The notes: a model not told the origin generated them from the letters alone. A DNA stretch of 64,000 nt from an uncultured Eubacteriales bacterium (GCA_900316115.1 ONBN01000016.1:1-64000), one strand, 5' to 3'. Shown: positions 27,379-35,414, counted from the stretch's first letter. Numbers and translations are program-made.

Positions 27379-28491
27379 ATGGCACAGATCATTGATGTGG
27401 AAAAAGCCAGAACCGCCCTTACAGAATGCGGATATACAGTGGAGAATATCAGTCAGATCAATGAAGGAAGCAACCACTATGTATTTGATGTGACTCTGGC
27501 AGGCGGCAAACCTGCTATCTGCAAATTCGCCAAGATCCGGGAAACAGAAGAAGGGCTTTCACAGGAAAACAAAGATACATTGTTTGGCGGTACCCTTTCC
27601 CTTGGCAGGGAAGCATATCTTTTCCGTATGATCCGTCAGGAAGCAAAGGTTCCCACGCCGGAAGTATACGGAGTACATGATTCTCCTTATGGGAAGTTTA
27701 TCCTCCTTGAAAGGATGAGCGGTATCTCTCAGAAAGAGTGTATGGTACAAAGCGGTTATTCTAAGAAGGTATTTCTTGACAGCATGAAATATCTTGGCCG
27801 TGATTTTGCACGTATCCAGAATATTACATTCCCCACTTTTGGGAATATTATGGAAGACTCCGTGATCGAGCCTTCTGATATGACAAATTTTTCAGACCGT
27901 TTCCTTCAGGTGGTTGACATGCGGCTTCTTCGCTGTCAGCAAAAGGAAGTATTCACTCCCCAGGAGCAGGAAGCAGTAACAAAGTTTTTCCATGCAAAGC
28001 TGGACTCCTTACGCTCCTGCTTTGATAAGGACAAAATGCCTCCTGTACTGGTCTTTACAGACATGCATGCTGAGAATTTCTTCACAGATGCACAGGGAGT
28101 TCCCACCGGATATTTTGACCTGGAATCTGCGCAGGCAGCTCCTGCTGCCCTTGAATTCTATGGATTCCGGTTCTTCCTCTATAACTATTATGACCATACC
28201 TGTTTTGAGGAAGCTGAAAAAGCATTTTTTGATGGTTATCAGGAAGCTGGCGGTAAATATACCCCCACTTCTGCTTCAGATTTTGAAGCCATTGATTTTC
28301 TTGCAGGATGCCGTCTTCTTGAACTTGCCCAGTCCTATTGGGGGTACATTGACGGGATCCGTGATACCTGGGGACAGGATATGAAGGATTTGCTGTTCCA
28401 TTATATGGACACTGGTGTGATCGATTACGATGCAGTAGGCAGTATCTGGAGGCAGCGTGATAAGCAGCCCCTCACCCCGGCCCGCCCATAA
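27379..28491 (+). CDS. aminoglycoside-phosphotransferase-family kinase, substrate unknown
   Basis: Protein kinase-like fold of 370 residues. The N-terminal lobe has GSNHYVFDVTL and a Lys in AICKFAK; the catalytic Asp region is VFTDMHAENFF and the metal-binding Asp is in GYFDLESAQAAP. The family covers small-molecule kinases (fructosamine, choline, methylthioribose, homoserine, antibiotic). The gene follows the regulator after 19 bases, so it belongs to the tryptophanase operon. Which molecule it phosphorylates cannot be told. A weak ACAC/GTGT hairpin with a T-run follows. Confidence 0.75.
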   Translation: MAQIIDVEKARTALTECGYTVENISQINEGSNHYVFDVTLAGGKPAICKFAKIRETEEGLSQENKDTLFGGTLSLGREAYLFRMIRQEAKVPTPEVYGVHDSPYGKFILLERMSGISQKECMVQSGYSKKVFLDSMKYLGRDFARIQNITFPTFGNIMEDSVIEPSDMTNFSDRFLQVVDMRLLRCQQKEVFTPQEQEAVTKFFHAKLDSLRSCFDKDKMPPVLVFTDMHAENFFTDAQGVPTGYFDLESAQAAPAALEFYGFRFFLYNYYDHTCFEEAEKAFFDGYQEAGGKYTPTSASDFEAIDFLAGCRLLELAQSYWGYIDGIRDTWGQDMKDLLFHYMDTGVIDYDAVGSIWRQRDKQPLTPARP

Positions 28492-28499
28492 TCACACTC

Positions 28500-28528
28500 T
28501 TGTGTTTTTTTTAAAGATATGATACAAT
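28500..28528 (+). promoter_or_regulatory. promoter of the riboswitch-controlled transporter
   Basis: TTGTGT, 17 bases, TACAAT. The leader to the binding-protein gene is about 250 bases and holds the RNA element described next. Confidence 0.65.
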
Positions 28529-28547
28529 CAACCTCGGTTAACGGAAT

Positions 28548-28577
28548 GCAGCGGAAGGGGGAGCGCCCTGCCGCTGC
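28548..28577 (+). other. GC-rich stem-loop upstream of the aptamer
   Basis: GCAGCGG pairs with CCGCTGC, with a further GGG/CCC stem inside. It sits between the promoter and the TPP-like domain and is not part of a normal TPP riboswitch. Confidence 0.6.
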
Positions 28578-28608
28578 GATCACATTATACATATATGATG
28601 ACGAAAAC

Positions 28609-28750
28609 CAGATTGCGAGGGAGCCTGTAATTCCAGGCTGAGAGGATCCCGTAAGGATCGACCGAAACCTGTCCACCATACACTGGTGGATTGTCAGCAT
28701 CTGCCTGAAAGTCATTTTTCAGTACATGCTGCGGTATGTACTTTTTTTTT
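28609..28750 (+). promoter_or_regulatory. TPP-riboswitch-like RNA with altered P4/P5 arm
   Basis: A P1 helix is formed by CAGATTGC (28609) and GCATCTG (28697). Inside it come GAGGGAGCC, the P3 hairpin GCCTG/CAGGC, the invariant TGAGA, a GATCC/GGATC hairpin, GACC, and AACCTG; these match the order of the THI-box. The following arm differs: TCCACC/GGTGGA forms its own stem, and GGATTGTCAGC replaces the usual GGATAATGCCAGCG, which holds the diphosphate pocket. A terminator with a competing CTGAAA/TTTCAG hairpin follows, so control of transcription is plausible. Ligand: thiamine-related, or changed. See findings. Confidence 0.6.
28721..28750 (+). terminator. riboswitch expression-platform terminator
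   Basis: AGTACAT pairs with ATGTACT across an 8-base loop, followed by nine T. It lies in the leader, 33 bases before the start codon. Hairpin 28705-28722 overlaps its 5' arm and could act as antiterminator. Confidence 0.85.
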
Positions 28751-28782
28751 GGCAGAAAATCAAATCTACGGAGGACTTTACA

Positions 28783-29814
28783 ATGAAAAAAAGAATCACC
28801 CCAGCACTCTCCCTGGCGCTCTGCCTGGGCCTTACCCTTGGAAACACCAGCACAGCATTTGCTTCTGATGCCAAGACCATTGACTCATTAAAAATCGCAT
28901 TTTCCCCTTACGCAGACTCTGATACCATTACAACTGCTACAGAGCCGCTGGAAAATCTCTTAAAAGAAACCCTGCTTGAAAAAGGCTATGATGTGGAAAA
29001 TGTAGACATGACTGTTGGTACCAGTTACACAGCTGTAGGACAGGCATTAAGCGCAGGCAGTGCAGACATTGGCTTTATTTCCGGAGGCAATTACGTACTT
29101 TTCTCTGATGACTGCGATGTGCTTCTCACAGCACTCCGCTATGGGATCAACAAGGACTCTGATGATCCGAAAGACTGGAATGACGGCACCATCGAAGAAA
29201 ACACAGAGGACATGTCCACCTATTACCGTTCCATCCTTCTTGCAGGTCCCAGTGAAAAAGGACAGGCACTTCTTGAAAAAGTGAACAACGGGGAAGAACT
29301 TACCTGGGACGATTTAAATGATGCTACCTGGGCTGTTATGGGACCAACCTCTGCTTCCGGCTATATTTACCCAAGCCTGTGGCTGCTTCAGCGTTATGGC
29401 AAAGGCATCAGTGACCTGGATCACGCAGTAGAATCTGATTCCTATACTACTTCTCTTGCACGGCTTGCATCTGGACAGGCGGATATTATGGTATCCTATG
29501 CACACATCCGTACCAAATATGCGCCGGAATGGAAAGAAACATTTGGCGGTACAGATGATATGGTAAATCAAACTGGTGTGATCGGTGTAACAGACAAGAT
29601 CTACAACGATATGATCGCTTACAGCAAAACTTCTGAAGTGATGGCTGATGATGATTTCCGCCAGGCTCTTGGGGATTCCTTCATCGAAATTGCTCAGACA
29701 GAGGAAGGAAAAGACATCATCAGTGTATTCAGCCAGGTTGGCTATGAATGGGGCGATGACTCCAATTATGATGGTGAACGTGAAGCGCAGAAGCTTCTGA
29801 AATCCGAAGAATAA
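28783..29814 (+). CDS. PhnD-type ABC transporter substrate-binding protein
   Basis: Binding protein of 343 residues (PF12974, phosphate/phosphite/phosphonate family). A signal peptide ends near AFASDAKT with no lipobox Cys at the cleavage site. The mature start SLKIAFSPYADSDT, the segment GSADIGFISGGNYVL and GPTSASGYIYPSLW are typical. Family members bind phosphonates, phosphite or other small anions. The TPP-like leader suggests a thiamine-related cargo, but this is inference. The ATG at 28783 follows CGGAGGA; an upstream in-frame ATG at 28726 lies inside the terminator and is not credible. Confidence 0.88.
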   Translation: MKKRITPALSLALCLGLTLGNTSTAFASDAKTIDSLKIAFSPYADSDTITTATEPLENLLKETLLEKGYDVENVDMTVGTSYTAVGQALSAGSADIGFISGGNYVLFSDDCDVLLTALRYGINKDSDDPKDWNDGTIEENTEDMSTYYRSILLAGPSEKGQALLEKVNNGEELTWDDLNDATWAVMGPTSASGYIYPSLWLLQRYGKGISDLDHAVESDSYTTSLARLASGQADIMVSYAHIRTKYAPEWKETFGGTDDMVNQTGVIGVTDKIYNDMIAYSKTSEVMADDDFRQALGDSFIEIAQTEEGKDIISVFSQVGYEWGDDSNYDGEREAQKLLKSEE

Positions 29815-29819
29815 GGAAG

Positions 29820-30611
29820 GTGATTCCCATAAAGCTCCAGATCAGGCATATTCATAAAACCTTTAATAACCATGTTTTGGCACTGGAAGACGTAAGCTTT
29901 TCCATTTCCCAGGGCGAATTTGTCTCTGTGATCGGTCCCTCCGGTGCAGGAAAAACTACTTTGTTCCGTATGTTAAATGGTACAGAAAGCTGTACAGACG
30001 GTCAGATCCTTATGGATGACCATTCGCTTGAAAACATGCATGGATCAAAAAAACGGCGGCTTCAGAAAAACATTTCTACCATTTATCAGGATTTCTGCCT
30101 TGTAGAAAACAGTTCCTGTCTGGAAAATGTGCTTACTGCCGCACTTCCTGACATGGGCTTTTTCCCTGCAGTTCTGGGGCTTTATGGCACTGGCCGTACA
30201 AAAACGGCCCTTCAGATGCTTACCAGGGTAGGTCTGGCAGAAAAGGAACAGGAGCCGGTAAAGAACTTGTCCGGCGGTCAGAAGCAGCGGGTAGCCATTG
30301 CCCGTGCTTTAATGCGCCATCCTTCCCTGCTTCTTGCTGATGAACCCATCGCTTCCCTGGACCCTGTTACAGGCCGTCAGATACTGTCCCTTTTAAAGGA
30401 CATTCAACAAAAGGACGGTGTAACGGTTCTTATGAACAGCCACAATCTAAAGCTTTCCATGGAATTTTCCCAGCGTCTCATCGGACTGAACAATGGCAGA
30501 ATTGTTTTTGACGGTTCTCCTGATGAGATAAATGATTCTGTGATCCGTACCATATACGGTGATTCCAGGATCAGCCCTCCAGATAATAACAGAAAGGAAG
30601 TGGAGCTATGA
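29820..30611 (+). CDS. PhnC-type ABC transporter ATPase
   Basis: ATPase of about 263 residues with Walker A GPSGAGKTT, signature LSGGQKQRVAIARAL, Walker B LLADEP and the switch His in MNSHNLK. The start is unclear: the only standard codon is GTG at 29820, but that GTG is part of an extended Shine-Dalgarno match (AAGGAAGGTGAT). By spacing, the start would instead fall at an ATA codon at 29829. It overlaps the permease gene by four bases. Confidence 0.88.
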   Translation: MIPIKLQIRHIHKTFNNHVLALEDVSFSISQGEFVSVIGPSGAGKTTLFRMLNGTESCTDGQILMDDHSLENMHGSKKRRLQKNISTIYQDFCLVENSSCLENVLTAALPDMGFFPAVLGLYGTGRTKTALQMLTRVGLAEKEQEPVKNLSGGQKQRVAIARALMRHPSLLLADEPIASLDPVTGRQILSLLKDIQQKDGVTVLMNSHNLKLSMEFSQRLIGLNNGRIVFDGSPDEINDSVIRTIYGDSRISPPDNNRKEVEL

Positions 30612-32149
30612 CCAGAAGCAGTAAACGCAGGTGGAAGCATCTGGCCTGCTTCCTTCTTTTTTTATGTCTGTTTCTTTTTACAGCAGTCTATACACAATGT
30701 GACCCTGCCTTATTCTGGAAACGCCGTGATCATCTTAGTGACATTCTGTCAGGTATGTTTCCTCTGGATCTGGCTTATATCCCACACATTCTTACCCCGC
30801 TTTTTTATACCATCCAGATGTCTGTTACAGGTACTGTGATCGGATCCCTTCTTGCTGGTATTTTGGCACCTGTGTGTGCAGATTCCATGGATTTTCCAAA
30901 ATGGAGCCGATATATTTTCCGGTTTCTCATACAGATCCTCCGGTCTTTTCCTGCACTGATCCTTGCCCTTTGTGCCACCTTTCTTTTTGGTCTTGGCACT
31001 TTTGCAGGTACCTTTGCCATTATCCTGTATACCTTTGCCATTATGACCCGCCTTACCTATCAGGATATGGAAGCAGCTTCGCCCCTGGCTTATCAGGCAC
31101 TGCGGACTATGGGCACTTCCCGTTATCCTGCGTATATCCATGGGCTTTTCCCGGAAATCGCCCCATCCTTTTTCACAAATGCGCTGTATATGCTGGAAAC
31201 CAATGTTCGACACAGTTCCATCCTTGGCTATGTGGGAGCCGGAGGAATTGGCCTTCTTCTCAATGAAAAAATATCCTGGCTGGAATATGGAAAAGTGGGA
31301 GCCATTTTACTAGTACTTTTTATGGCTGTCTTTGTGATTGAGAATCTCAGCCGTTATCTGGCTGCCCTGATCCGTAAAGAACGGACATTAAAAAAACAGT
31401 ATATAAAACTGCTTTTGCTTCTTCTGGCAGCCCTGTTTCTTGTTTGCACCATCACTTTATCACCGCCGGATTTCAGCAGGACAAGCCTGCAGGCCCTGAA
31501 AAATATGTTTTCCGGATTGTTTTCACCAGACTGGGGATTTTTCTTTTCCACAGGAAAGGACGGGCTTTTTGCCCTTATCCTTGAAACCCTTTGTATCGCT
31601 TTTGCCGGTACTGTGGTAGGCGCTGTTTTCTCTGTACCTTTGGCATTTGTAAATACCAGCCGTTTTGTACCTGATCCTGCTGCCTTCTTCTTTAATCTGG
31701 TGATCATTGCCATCCGGTCCATCCCCTTCCTGATCTACGGTCTGATCTTTATTCGTGTATCCGGCCCAGGCCCTTTTACAGGAGTGCTGACCCTTTCCAT
31801 GTGCAGCATCGGACTTCTTACAAAGCGTTTTACCGAAGCCCTGGAAGCCCTGGATCTAAAACCTTACCATGCCCTATTGGCTATAGGTACCCATCCGATA
31901 CCAGCGATCTGTCATGCCATTTTGCCTCAGCTAAGACCTGTCTTTATATCCATCTTCCTGTATCGGTTTGATGTAAACATCCGTGAGGCTTCTGTACTTG
32001 GCCTTGTAGGTGCTGGTGGCATTGGTGCACCACTGATCTTTTCCATGAATCAATATGCCTGGGAAAAGGCTGGTGCTATCCTTCTTGGCTTAATTTTGCT
32101 GGTTTGGCTTATTGACATGATTTCAATCAAGATTAATCATCTTTTATGA
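30608..32149 (+). CDS. PhnE-type permease, two domains fused
   Basis: Membrane protein of 513 residues made of two PhnE-like permease domains in tandem. Each half ends with an EAA-type loop (EAASPLAYQALRTMG in the first, EALEALDLKPYHALLAIG in the second) and a signature GYVGAGGIG or GLVGAGGIG. One polypeptide therefore supplies the whole channel, whereas the usual transporter uses a dimer of a 270-residue PhnE. Starts at ATG overlapping the ATPase stop (ATGA). Confidence 0.88.
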   Translation: MTRSSKRRWKHLACFLLFLCLFLFTAVYTQCDPALFWKRRDHLSDILSGMFPLDLAYIPHILTPLFYTIQMSVTGTVIGSLLAGILAPVCADSMDFPKWSRYIFRFLIQILRSFPALILALCATFLFGLGTFAGTFAIILYTFAIMTRLTYQDMEAASPLAYQALRTMGTSRYPAYIHGLFPEIAPSFFTNALYMLETNVRHSSILGYVGAGGIGLLLNEKISWLEYGKVGAILLVLFMAVFVIENLSRYLAALIRKERTLKKQYIKLLLLLLAALFLVCTITLSPPDFSRTSLQALKNMFSGLFSPDWGFFFSTGKDGLFALILETLCIAFAGTVVGAVFSVPLAFVNTSRFVPDPAAFFFNLVIIAIRSIPFLIYGLIFIRVSGPGPFTGVLTLSMCSIGLLTKRFTEALEALDLKPYHALLAIGTHPIPAICHAILPQLRPVFISIFLYRFDVNIREASVLGLVGAGGIGAPLIFSMNQYAWEKAGAILLGLILLVWLIDMISIKINHLL

Positions 32150-32161
32150 AACCTAATATGG

Positions 32162-32190
32162 TTTACATGAATTATAAAATATGATAAAAT
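32162..32190 (+). promoter_or_regulatory. promoter of the BlaI-like regulator
   Basis: TTTACA, 17 bases, TAAAAT, just downstream of the permease gene. Confidence 0.65.
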
Positions 32191-32193
32191 TAA

Positions 32194-32270
32194 TCACGAA
32201 TCGTTGAAGGGCATTTGTCGTGAACCGTGATGGTCTTTGTATGATTATCCAGAACACAGGCGCACGGTTC
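32194..32270 (+). promoter_or_regulatory. overlapping inverted repeats in the regulator leader
   Basis: TCACGA (32194) pairs with TCGTGA (32218), and GAACCGTG (32222) pairs perfectly with CACGGTTC (32263). The two pairings share two bases and start at the expected +1, so they may be alternative RNA folds or autoregulatory operators. Confidence 0.5.
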
Positions 32271-32289
32271 TGACAGGGAGGAGAAATGT

Positions 32290-32640
32290 ATGAGAAAGCC
32301 AGACAAAGGATTAACGCCCATGGAACAGGAGGTTATGAAGGTTCTGTGGGAAAGTCAGCACGAACTTACAAACAGTGAGATTGCAGAATATATGAAGGAT
32401 CAGAAGGTCAGCGTAGCATCCGTTGCACAGACCATGAAGCGGCTCCTTGAAAAGGGCGCTGTCTGTGTAGGAGATCATGTTCTTGTATCGAATGTATATG
32501 CAAGGACATTTCGTCCATGTATGAGCCGCAGGGAATTTGTCCTGGAGGAGCTGATCCGGCTGCGTGACAGCGCATACCGTGACCAGGCAACCGGTACCCA
32601 GGAGATCCTGGATATCCTTGTAAAAGAAAGCAAAGCATAA
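32290..32640 (+). CDS. BlaI/MecI/CopY family repressor
   Basis: Winged-helix protein of 116 residues. LTPMEQEVMKVLWES and SVASVAQTMKRLLEKG are the DNA-binding part of the penicillinase-repressor family, and the C-terminal helices would dimerise. No BlaR/MecR sensor peptidase or beta-lactamase gene is adjacent, so it must work alone or on distant targets. GGGAGGAG precedes the ATG at six bases. Confidence 0.83.
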   Translation: MRKPDKGLTPMEQEVMKVLWESQHELTNSEIAEYMKDQKVSVASVAQTMKRLLEKGAVCVGDHVLVSNVYARTFRPCMSRREFVLEELIRLRDSAYRDQATGTQEILDILVKESKA

Positions 32641-32684
32641 CTGCAGGGAATTCCCATCAGTTACATACAGCTGAAACAAAAAAG

Positions 32685-32740
32685 AAGCCTTTGGATGAGG
32701 TACAGTTATGTGATGTATCTCCATTCCAAAGGCTTTTGTG
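32685..32740. terminator. bidirectional terminator
   Basis: AAGCCTTTGGA and TCCAAAGGCTT form an 11-base stem with A-rich and T-rich flanks, between the convergent BlaI-like and xpt genes. Confidence 0.8.
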
Positions 32741-32742
32741 TT

Positions 32743-32826
32743 ATCTGATCTTTACGTCATCTGAACTTTTTGCTGTCTGATTTATGTGCTTTCTGATTGG
32801 TGCGTTCGTTATCTGATGCTTCACTC
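32743..32826. repeat. degenerate 16-base tandem repeat
   Basis: Five units start with (A/G/T)TCTGA at 32743, 32759, 32775, 32791 and 32811; the fourth is four bases longer. The array covers the 3' untranslated region of xpt and its last codons. Confidence 0.55.
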
Positions 32827-33393
32827 TCTGAATGTGAGGGATGTGTCGCTCATGGAATCAATGATCGCCAGGGATTCCAGACGTACTCCCATATCACGGA
32901 TCTGCTGTCCACCGGACTGGAAGCCTTTCTCAATCACAATGCCAGCTCCCTCAAGAGTAGCTCCGGATTTCTTAACAATATCGATCAGTCCTAAAAGAGC
33001 GCATCCATTTGCAAGGAAATCATCGATGAGAAGAACATGATCCTGCTCTGTAAGGAATCGCTTTGCAAGGATCACATCATAAACTTTCTTGTGGGTAAAG
33101 GATTCTACCTTCGTGGTATACATCTCCCCATCCAGATTAACGCTCTGTGCCTTCTTTGCAAATACTACCGGAACATGGAAATACTGTGCAGCAATGCAGG
33201 CAATCCCAATACCGGAAGCCTCAATGGTAAGAATCTTTGTGATCGGGCAGTCAGCAAAACGGGCTTTAAACTCCTTGCCGATCTCATTGATCAGGTCAAT
33301 ATCCATCTGATGGTTCAGAAAGCTGTCTACCTTAAGAATATTTCCCGGCTTTACCACACCATCCTTAAGAATGCGGTCTTTTAAAAGTTTCAT
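32821..33393 (-). CDS. xpt: xanthine phosphoribosyltransferase
   Basis: Xpt, 190 residues, converts xanthine and PRPP to XMP in purine salvage. The PRPP loop [17 protein letters not shown] and [16 protein letters not shown] are diagnostic. The promoter is close to the gene (33435-33463) and the leader is only about 35 bases, so the purine riboswitch that controls xpt in Bacillus is absent here. Confidence 0.96.
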   Translation of the reverse strand: MKLLKDRILKDGVVKPGNILKVDSFLNHQMDIDLINEIGKEFKARFADCPITKILTIEASGIGIACIAAQYFHVPVVFAKKAQSVNLDGEMYTTKVESFTHKKVYDVILAKRFLTEQDHVLLIDDFLANGCALLGLIDIVKKSGATLEGAGIVIEKGFQSGGQQIRDMGVRLESLAIIDSMSDTSLTFRE

Positions 33394-33434
33394 GTTTTTT
33401 CTCCTTTTTTCTGGACGTAATGTAAATTAATACT

Positions 33435-33463
33435 ATGATACGCTATTCTTCAGGGAAGTTCAA
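33435..33463 (-). promoter_or_regulatory. xpt promoter
   Basis: On the minus strand TTGAAC, 17 bases, TATCAT. Its -35 overlaps the alternative-frame end of the upstream lipoprotein gene. Confidence 0.65.
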
Positions 33464-33529
33464 TCCTTTCCTGAACTTTCTGCCTTTGTTGGGGCAGGCG
33501 CTTTCGTTGGGGCAGGACTTTCTGTTTGT

Positions 33530-34852
33530 TCAGGTGCCTTTGTTGGTGTTACGTCTTTTGTTGCTGCCGGAAGGTGTCTCTGCTGGTACAGGCGTCTCTG
33601 TTGGTGCCGGAGTCTCTGTTGGTACCGGTGTTTCCGTTGGATCCGGCACGATCTGAGATTTCAGGTAAAAACCATTATCCACAAGGATCTGATAATTATC
33701 CTTATCAATCACCTGCGCCTCACAGGTATAAGTACCAATGATCTTCTTTCCATTATCATACTGCTCATAATCATTAACCTCTGGCTTATCTCCCTGCAGA
33801 TAGGTATCTACCATCTGGGCACAGGCCTTTGCCAGTTCACGGCCATCCAGGAACAGGGTAAAATCCTGCTGATCCATGGCGATTTCCTTTACAGAATCAG
33901 CTTCTGCTCCCACACCAGTGATCATAGGCCAGCTATCCTGGGAAATCCCTTCTTCGTTCAGTACCTGTATTACCTGGCTGGCAAATCCGTCATAGGCTGT
34001 ACAGATAATATCCGGGGTTCCCTCTTCCTGATAGTTTTCTTTTATAATCTCCTCGAATCTGGATCTTGCACTGTCCTCGCTCCATCTCATAACAGCTGAA
34101 TCATCAAAAGAAGATTTCTGGGATCTGCATACCAGGGTACCGTCATCCAGGTACTCCTGCAGGCTTTCCATCAGTCCGTTATAGAAAAACAGTGCTCCAC
34201 CGTCATCCGGGGATCCCATAAGGAATTCTATGGTTATGGATTCCTTATTCTCTCTTGCTTTTTCCAGGTCTGCCTTTTTAATAATGGCATCCCCTACATC
34301 ATTTCCTGCTTTTCTTGCATCAAAGGTAATATAATAATTTACCGCATCTGTATCACGGATCAGCTTGTCATAAGCAAATACCGGTATAGAATCTGTATCC
34401 TGTTTTACCTCTTCCAGAACCTCTGTAAGAGAATATTCATCTACAGGAGAGATCACCAGTGCTGCAGCCTCATCTTCCTTTGCCTGGCGGATCTGTGCGA
34501 TCTGGGTATCTGCATCATCATCTGCATAATAAGCTTTCGGTGCATACCCTGCGTTTTCCAACTGCTGCAGAAGTTCTTCCTCTTCCAGTATATGTCTTTC
34601 ATCCTGACGGTCTGTGGAAAAAAGGACACCTACGATTATTGCAGGTTCTTCTTCCTCTGTTTCCTTAGCATCTGTTTCCTCTTCCTTTGGTACTTCAGTA
34701 ACCGTCTCCTCACTGTCACCTTTTCCTTCTTTTTCAGTTTCCACACTTTCATTAGCTGCTTCTGTGGCTTTATTGGAACCGCAGCCTGTCATCAGAACCG
34801 AAAATGCTGCCACACTTAATAACCATGCTTTTCCTGCAGTTTTATTAATCAT
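33530..34852 (-). CDS. sugar-type periplasmic-binding lipoprotein with frameshifted Pro/Thr tail
   Basis: Binding protein of 440 residues (type 1 periplasmic-binding fold, galactose/rhizopine class). The lipobox is LMTGCG, followed by an acidic linker. The fold starts at IIVGVLFSTDRQDER and contains ALVISPVDEYSLTEV and IICTAYDGFAS. The C-terminus has TETPVPTETPAPTETP repeats and then breaks off as SNKRRNTNKGT. Removing one A from the run at about 33562 restores the repeat (PTKAP, TESPAPTKAP) to a stop at 33460. No permease or ATPase is adjacent, so it may be a sensor or orphan binding protein. Confidence 0.85.
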   Translation of the reverse strand: MINKTAGKAWLLSVAAFSVLMTGCGSNKATEAANESVETEKEGKGDSEETVTEVPKEEETDAKETEEEEPAIIVGVLFSTDRQDERHILEEEELLQQLENAGYAPKAYYADDDADTQIAQIRQAKEDEAAALVISPVDEYSLTEVLEEVKQDTDSIPVFAYDKLIRDTDAVNYYITFDARKAGNDVGDAIIKKADLEKARENKESITIEFLMGSPDDGGALFFYNGLMESLQEYLDDGTLVCRSQKSSFDDSAVMRWSEDSARSRFEEIIKENYQEEGTPDIICTAYDGFASQVIQVLNEEGISQDSWPMITGVGAEADSVKEIAMDQQDFTLFLDGRELAKACAQMVDTYLQGDKPEVNDYEQYDNGKKIIGTYTCEAQVIDKDNYQILVDNGFYLKSQIVPDPTETPVPTETPAPTETPVPAETPSGSNKRRNTNKGT

Positions 34853-34868
34853 AACACATTCCTCTTTC

Positions 34869-35414
34869 TTATATGCCTTTATACTCTCTTGCCAGACTCT
34901 TCAGATATTCCCTGTATGCCTGGCCTGCCCTTTTAGGTTTTGCGATATGTACGCTTTTCCCCATGCGGGTCAGCCAGCCGTAAAACTCCGGATCCTCCGC
35001 AGTCTGTACAGTTGCTGTAAAATACCCTGGGTCTTTTTCTTTATACTGGACCAAAGGACCGAACCAGCGGCTGATCTCCTCACGCACAGCTTCTTCACAT
35101 AAAAGCTTGATCTGCTTTTCCTCTTCCTGGAGCTGTGTCCTTGAAGTCTCCCGGGCAGGTGCAGCTGCTCCATGCGCTTTCCCTTCGCCTGCCAGATAAT
35201 AACCGCCTGGCTTTCCTCTTTTGTACTGGATATCCATTCCAAAGGAGCGGAGCACTTCCATATCATCATAAATGCTTTTTCGCTCTGCGGATATGCCCTG
35301 CTCTGTTAATTCATCCAGGATCTCCTGCATGGACACTGTATGATCCTCCCCTGTCCTTTGCAGGATCCTTTCAAGATATAAGATCTTTCCCTTTTGATTA
35401 TATGACTTTGCCAT
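34869..35414 (-). CDS. HTH/WYL-type transcriptional regulator, short
   Basis: Protein of 181 residues. An N-terminal winged helix (MQEILDELTEQGISAERKSI, then YDDMEVLRSFGMDI) is followed not by a full WYL domain but by about 90 residues that resemble its C-terminal extension (GYFTATVQ, FYGWLTRMGKSVHI). It lacks the WYL core, so it may be a shortened member. It sits between the gatD-murT operon and the lipoprotein gene; the target is unknown. Confidence 0.7.
   Translation of the reverse strand: MAKSYNQKGKILYLERILQRTGEDHTVSMQEILDELTEQGISAERKSIYDDMEVLRSFGMDIQYKRGKPGGYYLAGEGKAHGAAAPARETSRTQLQEEEKQIKLLCEEAVREEISRWFGPLVQYKEKDPGYFTATVQTAEDPEFYGWLTRMGKSVHIAKPKRAGQAYREYLKSLAREYKGI

Noticed and set aside
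28531..28710. cobalamin riboswitch
   Set aside because: The terminal GCATCTGCCTG recalls the B12 box, but the central B12 core elements are missing.
33394..33434. purine riboswitch before xpt
   Set aside because: The leader is only about 35 bases, with no aptamer core.
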